Source: a virus. From it: DNA of 25,501 nt. This document shows positions 20,173 to 25,501 of this stretch, piece after piece. The notes beneath the pieces are model-generated. The model was given only the letters and a program-made list of their open reading frames with translations. It was not told where the DNA came from and searched no databases. The stretch spans positions 1 to 25,501 of the IMG/VR virus record IMGVR_UViG_3300011114_000013, one strand, 5' to 3'. Each line of letters opens with the position of its first letter. Position 1 is the stretch's first letter. The translations under genes and the position numbers were made by a program.

Positions 20173-21624
20173 TTAAGAAGTGATCAAGTCTGCTGCCAGA
20201 CCATGAGCATTTTCTGCTAACACCTTATGTCCAAATTCAATCAAAAGCATTCGTTTTTCGGCATCGCCTGTCTTCGCAAGTTCTACTTGCTGGTAAGGAC
20301 GCAGGACAGTCATCTTTGCGTACTCAGGATCAATGATCCAACCATCACGCTCGCGCTGGAAGCGGTTAGCGATGACGGCCACGTTGCCAAAGTCGCTGAC
20401 GTAGATGTCAACTGCACCGATCAACACGGCAGGCTTTTCGCCACCGTTGATGTTGAAACGTGAAGATGCAATGCCAGAGAAACCGGAAACGCGCTGCTTG
20501 TTGACAGGGCCAACCATCAGGATTTTCGGAGTACCGCCAGCAGACCATACTTTCTGAATCACATTCTTGAGAATGGTTTCAGTAAAGGTACGCACGTTGC
20601 CGTCAGTACGCGCACTGTTTGGCAGTGTGGTGTAGCTTGGGTCAGTGCCGTTGGTTTGCTTGTCGGTGTTGGTCTTGACAAACGCGCCCAAAGAGGCAGT
20701 CACGCGAGCAGTGGTAGTGTTGCCGGCAACAGCAATACCGCCATTCAACATGATGAATTCTTGGTCACGTTTCAGTTCAGAGCCGCGCTTGGCGATCTGG
20801 TATGCCAGTTCAGAACGGCGGCCAGCCTTGTTGACCACTTCCTCAGTGTTCGACAAGACAATAGTCTTGCGTGAAATCTGAGCATAGTTAGTCAAGCGGA
20901 CGGTTGCTGTCACTGAATCAAATGTGCCAACGTCATCACCCTCAAGCTGTGCGTTAGCAGCAGCGTCAAATCCAGCTTTCTGGCCGAATTGAACAAGCAT
21001 GGCTTTTTCAGCCGCAGCCTTCTTGGAGTCTTTCCACTCGGGAATAGCCGCCACTAAAGCCTCTTGCTCATGCTGCAACACCATCTGGTGCTGCTGCATT
21101 TGTTCCTGTTGCGACAACTGAGACAGGCGCTGCTTTTCGCTTTGAATAGCCGCGTTTTTCTCTTGGTTTTCTCGCATCACCTCGCGCTGCCGTACCCATT
21201 CAATGGGGTCTTCTTGGTAAAGACGTTCCCAATCAATATTCGGCTGCGTTGCCTGCTGAACCTGAGCCTCTAAAGCTCCTAACAAATGAGCGTATTGCTC
21301 GCGCTCGGCACGCACTGCCTGCAACTCTGCCTCTGCGTGCTTTCGCACCTCGGCAATTTGCTGCGTTTTGCGTGTGTAATCCTGAGTCCTTGAGTATCCT
21401 TTTTGGAGTTCATCCAGCGTCACCTCGACTTCTTTACCGTCAACCTTGACGGTGAAGACTTGTGGCTGTTCTTCCTCTTCAGAATTCTCATCTTCTTCGG
21501 ATTGTTCGGAATCAGTTTCATTGCCATCCGCGTCTGCATCGGTCAGCAACTCATCTTCTCCCGCCGCGCCCTCTTCGGGCAACTGCGACTCGCCTGAATC
21601 CTCTTGTCCCTCATCGGGGAGCAT
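20173..21624 (-). CDS. Scaffold-major capsid protein fusion, 483 aa
   Basis: Residues 1-219 read as a phage scaffolding protein: an acidic low-complexity N-terminus, VDGKEVEVTLDELQKGYSRT, long Gln/Glu helices and AAIPEWKDSKKAAAEKAM. From about 221 the sequence switches directly into the SU10-type major capsid family (formerly DUF5309): NAQLEGDDVGTFDS, YAQISRKTIVLS, EEVVNKAGRRSELAYQIAKR, KILMVGP and a complete C-terminus. The capsid N-arm and first strands (roughly 60 residues) and the scaffold C-terminus are missing. This implies a deletion that kept frame, or an assembly error. ATG 21624 has AGGA too close, so the start is uncertain. Confidence 0.85.
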   Translation of the reverse strand: MLPDEGQEDSGESQLPEEGAAGEDELLTDADADGNETDSEQSEEDENSEEEEQPQVFTVKVDGKEVEVTLDELQKGYSRTQDYTRKTQQIAEVRKHAEAELQAVRAEREQYAHLLGALEAQVQQATQPNIDWERLYQEDPIEWVRQREVMRENQEKNAAIQSEKQRLSQLSQQEQMQQHQMVLQHEQEALVAAIPEWKDSKKAAAEKAMLVQFGQKAGFDAAANAQLEGDDVGTFDSVTATVRLTNYAQISRKTIVLSNTEEVVNKAGRRSELAYQIAKRGSELKRDQEFIMLNGGIAVAGNTTTARVTASLGAFVKTNTDKQTNGTDPSYTTLPNSARTDGNVRTFTETILKNVIQKVWSAGGTPKILMVGPVNKQRVSGFSGIASSRFNINGGEKPAVLIGAVDIYVSDFGNVAVIANRFQRERDGWIIDPEYAKMTVLRPYQQVELAKTGDAEKRMLLIEFGHKVLAENAHGLAADLITS

Positions 21625-21626
21625 TC

Positions 21627-21830
21627 CTACAAGTGCATCGGCTGCTTCAGCAAATTCTCAATGGCACGCAACTGCGCCCAACAAATTTCACGCTTGTTAG
21701 CCTCTTCCGGCTTGCTGTTCTCAAACTCCCAAAGCAAATCTCCACGCATCTTCTCCAAGGCCGTTGCAAATACCTCATCCTGCATAAACTGCTCGGACTT
21801 GCGGCCTTTTCGTACTTGTTCTTCGTTCAT
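21627..21830 (-). CDS. Small gene between portal and scaffold, 67 aa
   Basis: ATG 21830 overlaps the portal stop (ATGA). The product is entirely helical and charged (MNEEQVRKGRKSEQFMQDEV, ALEKMRGDLLWEF, AQLRAIENLLKQP). Comparable short helical proteins are common between portal and scaffold genes in podoviruses. Function unknown; likely a head assembly accessory. A two-base gap separates it from the scaffold-capsid ATG. Confidence 0.75.
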   Translation of the reverse strand: MNEEQVRKGRKSEQFMQDEVFATALEKMRGDLLWEFENSKPEEANKREICWAQLRAIENLLKQPMHL

Positions 21831-24013
21831 TGAGCCATTCCATTAAGGTTGATGGGTGGAGGCACATTCGCCGCTGTCTGCACTGCCTGTTGAACAATTG
21901 CTGACTGCTGCTGCATGGCCTCCCGATCCATAGCCTGCTGCGCTTGAATCTCAGCAGTGCTAATTTGTGTGTTGTACTTTAACTCAAGTTCATATTTCTT
22001 GAGCATTAAGTCTTGCGCCAGTTGATCTCTACGGTAATCGTCATCGCGGATCATCTGCTCACGCTTCAATTCCAACTCGGCAGCCTTCTTCTGGATGTCG
22101 GCTTGGATCGACTGAGCCTGAACCTGTGCCAGCACCTCCTCTGGCGTTGGCTTTGGCGCATCGGCCTGCGGCATCTGGAAGTCTGCCGGCAACGTCTGGA
22201 TGTAGCTGGATGCATCCTTAAAGCCAGACAACTCAATGATCTTCTGGATGCTGCGGATGTACATGGCCGGTGTTACCACCGGATTGCTCAGGCCAAACTG
22301 CTGCATGATCTGCTCTTGCTTTCCCGCAATCATGGTTAGTGCTTGGATGCGCTCATTGGTGTCGCCATTGCCCAGGCCAATATTCACCGTCACGTCCATG
22401 CTGGAATTCCAGACTCGCGGGTCAATTTCCACCCACTCATTACGCAAGCGCACCATGCGCGGCTTGTCTTGGTGGGTAGTCATTAGGTACAAGATGCCCT
22501 TAAACAGTTTCTTCATGCCCTCGGCCAGTATGCGTGCCTGCAACTCAATACGGCCTTGGCTGGCACCAATGGTGGCCGCCACAGCTGCCTTTGTGCTGGA
22601 CTGCAATGCGTCAGCGTCCAACCCCATTGCGGCCTTGCTCATGCCGGTGCGGTCTTCTCGCATCTGATCCATGTAGTCGAGCATGGGGAATGCGGCCTGT
22701 CCAACAAATGGGGTCGTAAAAGGCTGCACCATGCCAGGCGCACGCATCCGAATAATGGCACCGGTTTCGTTGTTCAACACGTCATCAATGTTGACCTGAC
22801 CTTCCACCACGGCAGTGCGCGGGTGGATCGACTGCGCCAGTGAGTCCAGCGTGTTTCGCAGTACTTCGGACTTGATCTCTTGAATGTCATGCGTCAGATC
22901 GAATATCGACATTGCCTCAAGCGGTGAGGTATGCGGCTCTGGATCACATGGAAAATCAACAAATGGGATGTAGCTGGACGGCAGATTACGCACCACTGTG
23001 TAGCCAGAACCCATGCAGCAGACTTTTCGCAACTCAGGAATACCGTCACCGTCAAAGTCCACGCGGATATAGGACTCAACGTACAGCACGCGGCGCTGAC
23101 CAGGATTCAAACTGTCACCAGCACCCATGGTGGTGGACAGCGGCTGGCGTGCCAGGTACTCGTCATTACTGTCCAGATCGGTGCTGGATATGTTCTCCTC
23201 AATCTCATCCAACTCGTAACCCATCTGAATCAGATCGTCCACCGTTGCCATCTGGCGATGGGCAATGATGCCAGCATCATCAAACGATCTGGCGCGGCGG
23301 TCAATCACCAACTCTTCAGGCGGCACGGCCATGATCTTGATGCGGCCATCCTTGACGGTGCGCTTGATCTGCACGTCATGCAGCATCGGCTGAGGCATCT
23401 GAATCATTTGGCCGGTCATCGGATCAATCTGCGGCTGCATCATGTCCATCGGCACTGATGGGTCAGGGTAGCTGACCACAATCTTGACCTCGGCCTGCTC
23501 ATTCATCAGCATCTGCACGGTCTGGTCATCAAGGCCGGAGTATTCTTCAATCTTGACCTCTTCAACCTCATCCCACCAGTACTTTGCAATGCCGCACTTA
23601 CGCACCAGCGAGTCCTTGAACAGCGCGTAGGTGGTCATGAAACCGTTGTTGTCGTTGCTGAAAATGTAGTTGGCGTAGTCAGTGGCCTGCTGTGCGCCTG
23701 CGACATCTTCCGGCCCACGCGGTACATATTCCACGACATTCTCGGTGCTGAAGAAAACGCGCATCAGGCTTGGCAGCATGGCGCTCACTGTGTCGCGCAC
23801 CTCCATCGCCACAACCTGGCTGCGGCCATCTTCCTCGTTGCCAAAAGGGTCGCCACGGTAGTACTCTGTTCCCTTGGCGCGGATCGGTGAAACATCAGCA
23901 TCAATGTAGCTGACGGCATCTTCTAGTTCACCGGCAACAATGCCCTGCAACTCGGTGTCATCCATCGGATTGACGGCGGCCATGTCGGTGCTGATGTTCA
24001 TATCGTTGATCAT
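21827..24013 (-). CDS. Portal protein, P22 type, 728 aa
   Basis: ATG 24013 overlaps the DUF6321 stop. The length is close to P22 gp1 (about 725). Recognisable parts include YYRGDPFGNEEDGRSQVV, LPSLMRVFFSTENVVEYVPR, LFKDSLVRKCGIAKYWWDE, DRRARSFDDAGI, a wing/stem region with SYIPFVDFPCDPEPHTSP and LRNTLDSLAQSI, and TNERIQALTMIAGKQEQI. The last 110 residues are Gln/Glu/Lys-rich and helical, like the barrel of long portals. It forms the dodecameric DNA gate of the capsid and binds the terminase and adaptor. Confidence 0.92.
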   Translation of the reverse strand: MINDMNISTDMAAVNPMDDTELQGIVAGELEDAVSYIDADVSPIRAKGTEYYRGDPFGNEEDGRSQVVAMEVRDTVSAMLPSLMRVFFSTENVVEYVPRGPEDVAGAQQATDYANYIFSNDNNGFMTTYALFKDSLVRKCGIAKYWWDEVEEVKIEEYSGLDDQTVQMLMNEQAEVKIVVSYPDPSVPMDMMQPQIDPMTGQMIQMPQPMLHDVQIKRTVKDGRIKIMAVPPEELVIDRRARSFDDAGIIAHRQMATVDDLIQMGYELDEIEENISSTDLDSNDEYLARQPLSTTMGAGDSLNPGQRRVLYVESYIRVDFDGDGIPELRKVCCMGSGYTVVRNLPSSYIPFVDFPCDPEPHTSPLEAMSIFDLTHDIQEIKSEVLRNTLDSLAQSIHPRTAVVEGQVNIDDVLNNETGAIIRMRAPGMVQPFTTPFVGQAAFPMLDYMDQMREDRTGMSKAAMGLDADALQSSTKAAVAATIGASQGRIELQARILAEGMKKLFKGILYLMTTHQDKPRMVRLRNEWVEIDPRVWNSSMDVTVNIGLGNGDTNERIQALTMIAGKQEQIMQQFGLSNPVVTPAMYIRSIQKIIELSGFKDASSYIQTLPADFQMPQADAPKPTPEEVLAQVQAQSIQADIQKKAAELELKREQMIRDDDYRRDQLAQDLMLKKYELELKYNTQISTAEIQAQQAMDREAMQQQSAIVQQAVQTAANVPPPINLNGMAQ

Positions 24014-24300
24014 TTCTTGTTCCTTCGGGATATGGCCTTGGCCTTGGCCTTCGCCTGTTCTTTTGAGTCAGCCCCCCAAGCCTTGAGGGACAACGCTAAT
24101 CGGGTTGGCTCGCCGTTCTTTTCCATCGGGCCAGGCATATTGCCCATTCTCGCAAGGAATGATGCTCTGCGCGGGTTGTCACCAGACTTCACCGGCGCTT
24201 TCAGATTCATACCCTCGGCCTTGGCGCTGGCGCGTCCCTTGGCATTCAAGCCGCCACTCGGACTTTTTCCCTCTTTACGCTGCCACGCCGGTGTCTTCAT
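24010..24300 (-). CDS. DUF6321-type small basic protein, 96 aa
   Basis: ATG 24300 overlaps the methyltransferase stop (ATGA). The sequence TPAWQRKEGKSPSGGLNAKG, LKAPVKSGDNPRRASFLARM and GNMPGP with a C-terminal Ala/Lys tail is characteristic of the DUF6321 family. This small, very basic protein is encoded near terminase and portal genes in many phages. No function is known. Its charge suggests nucleic-acid contact, which is inference. Confidence 0.85.
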   Translation of the reverse strand: MKTPAWQRKEGKSPSGGLNAKGRASAKAEGMNLKAPVKSGDNPRRASFLARMGNMPGPMEKNGEPTRLALSLKAWGADSKEQAKAKAKAISRRNKK

Positions 24301-24812
24301 TTAATACCCCAAAAATATAAATCTCTAGGAGACTGATTTTCGCTAAATTCATGCTGTGAAAACCTTTTGACCAACAAACCAAAGTGTCCGGCCTCTAGAT
24401 TCATGTAATAGTCATTTGTGAAAGGTGCATCAGCCGGTGACGTTCTCGTTGTCCCATGCTCCTGCCTGCCAGTAGTCGCGCAGGAAAATATAACCAAACC
24501 GCCAATCCTGACCAAGTCAACCATCTTGGAGAATGTCTTGCGCCAATTCTTATCATGCTCAAAGCACTCGCACGATATCGCAACATCAAAATAACCGTCA
24601 GCATATGGCAACTCATGCCCTGCACAAACAATGTCAACGCCCCTACCCTCGCCCAAGTCGCAGCCTACATACTCTTCAGAATTGACAAAAAAGTCACGCA
24701 CGCTGCCGTTAATATTCAGTGAACCAACTTCCAAAACCCGCCCACCCGCAAAAAACTCAGGGAAATGCGCTTTCACGCCACCGACAAAGTCAAGTTGGGA
24801 TTGATGACTCAC
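24297..24812 (-). CDS. Class I SAM-dependent methyltransferase, 171 aa
   Basis: The start is taken as GTG 24812, which overlaps the preceding TGA (GTGA) and gives VSHQSQLDFVGGVK, the expected beginning of this family. A GTG at 24857 only adds out-of-frame residues. Motif I VLEVGSLNINGS (26-37), acidic D52 in VGCDLGEGRGVD, and FDVAISCECFEH in the fourth-strand region match Methyltransf_11-type folds. The sequence is closest in style to phage and prophage methyltransferases paired with glycosyltransferases. The acceptor is unknown, possibly sugar or virion glycan. Confidence 0.8.
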   Translation of the reverse strand: MSHQSQLDFVGGVKAHFPEFFAGGRVLEVGSLNINGSVRDFFVNSEEYVGCDLGEGRGVDIVCAGHELPYADGYFDVAISCECFEHDKNWRKTFSKMVDLVRIGGLVIFSCATTGRQEHGTTRTSPADAPFTNDYYMNLEAGHFGLLVKRFSQHEFSENQSPRDLYFWGIK

Positions 24813-25501
24813 TTGAACCACGCTTCGGCATAGTGCGGCCTGTTCTGTAGTAACCACGGTATGGCGGCCTTGGTCAGTGCATCCCCATTCATACCTATCG
24901 TCTGGCTTCCCACATGATGAACATATGACCGGCTCAGGTAATGGTGAAAGCCAGCTTCGATCAGGTCAGCGCAGTGAACGTCATCGGAGTACCAGTTCAG
25001 CGGTGGAAACTTAAAGCACTCCCACGCATCGGCACCAATCCATGCAAAGATAGGGGAGGGGCAATCCATCGGCACAATTGCGTCCTCATATGGGTACTTG
25101 AAGTAGTGCAGCTTCTGATTAAAGGGATTACTGCGAATGTTTTGAACCGGCCTGGCGGCATCGCACCGCGCTGAAACCCATCCCACAGGCTCACCGGTTT
25201 CCTCTTTCAGCTGCGCTACATCCTCCATCAGCAGCCGATAGCTCGTTGGTGTCAGCACAATATCGTCATTGGCGCAGATCACAGACTCAAACCCATCGGC
25301 AAAGGCGCGGTCAATGATCTCGTTGTAGTCCAGACCGAAATTGTGCGCTGCACCAAACAGTTTGAAGTCAGCGTTAAAGCCGCCAATGATGGACTCTGGC
25401 CCTCGCAAATAGACAGGCACTTCGGGACAGTACTCGGCAATGCTTGTGAGCATCACCCGCAAACCTTTGCCGTGTACCGTGCTGATGCAGATCGGGGAGA
25501 T
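24809..25501 (-). CDS. Glycosyltransferase-like protein, N-terminus beyond the window
   Basis: The frame is open to the right edge, where it reads ISPICISTVHGKGLRVMLTS, the first beta-alpha unit of a GT-A fold. The TTG at 25462 is therefore not the true start. Further on AHNFGLDYNEIIDRAF and SVICANDDIVLTP carry a DD metal site (D66/D67 when counted from the TTG). The C-terminal half has WVSARCD, PSPIFAWIGADAWE, DDVHCADLIEAGFHHYL and HHVGSQT, all consistent with a GT-A acceptor domain. It overlaps the methyltransferase start by four bases, suggesting a shared pathway. Confidence 0.75.
   Translation of the reverse strand: MSPICISTVHGKGLRVMLTSIAEYCPEVPVYLRGPESIIGGFNADFKLFGAAHNFGLDYNEIIDRAFADGFESVICANDDIVLTPTSYRLLMEDVAQLKEETGEPVGWVSARCDAARPVQNIRSNPFNQKLHYFKYPYEDAIVPMDCPSPIFAWIGADAWECFKFPPLNWYSDDVHCADLIEAGFHHYLSRSYVHHVGSQTIGMNGDALTKAAIPWLLQNRPHYAEAWFK

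Noticed and set aside
21446-21846. Ser-rich and other plus-strand frames opposite the scaffold gene
   Set aside because: Antisense of an acidic Glu/Asp-rich coding region, which yields Ser/Phe/Leu-rich shadows.
24813-24857. GTG extension of the methyltransferase
   Set aside because: It lies within the glycosyltransferase C-terminus; the GTG at 24812 gives the family-like start.

Overview
The window is part of a tailed, podovirus-like bacteriophage genome (or a prophage or metagenome-assembled copy) that infects a Gram-negative host. A P22-type portal, an SU10-type major capsid domain, a head-tail adaptor, tail fibres, an M15 endolysin and a nested Rz/Rz1-like spanin pair support this. Base composition is roughly balanced, with a few AT-rich islands. 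An aquatic proteobacterial host is a guess. No terminase, polymerase, integrase, tRNA or CRISPR is visible, so other modules lie outside the window.

Layout. At 1-59 a leftward gene is cut by the left edge. Positions 60-273 hold divergent promoter-like elements and two hairpins. Positions 274-3096 (+) form a tight operon of about eleven very small genes, most overlapping by 1-8 bases. At least four look like DNA-binding proteins: two helix-turn-helix types, a winged-helix type and a C2H2 zinc finger. This operon meets the long leftward late operon tail to tail, with a 41-base overlap at 3056-3096.

The late operon (25501 to 3056, - strand) reads in transcription order: glycosyltransferase-like protein (partial), methyltransferase, DUF6321 protein, portal, small head gene, scaffold-capsid fusion, small gene, glycosyltransferase, head-tail adaptor, small gene, HNH endonuclease, a small structural protein, a repeat-rich tail protein, a tail fibre and its likely chaperone, several small membrane proteins, lipoprotein, holin candidate, Rz/Rz1-like spanins, M15 endolysin, a C1q/TNF-like fibre, a tail nozzle-like protein, a GNAT-like protein, a CFI-box protein, and a block of internal/ejection protein candidates. 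Head assembly comes first, then fibres, lysis, tail tip and DNA-ejection proteins.

The most unusual features are lesions or rearrangements in otherwise well-ordered late genes. The scaffold and the major capsid protein are fused in frame, and the capsid N-terminus is missing. The nozzle-like gene has its conserved C-terminus displaced by one frame. The endolysin-fibre boundary appears to have lost a shared stop/start. A structural gene just after the HNH gene has ATC where its start is expected. These may be real events in a decaying or diverging phage, or consensus errors; read-level evidence would decide. Other points of interest are a CFI-box C-terminal domain behind a long Gly-rich linker in a virion operon, a phage C2H2 zinc finger, and strikingly regular 20-residue and 10-residue repeats in one tail protein.
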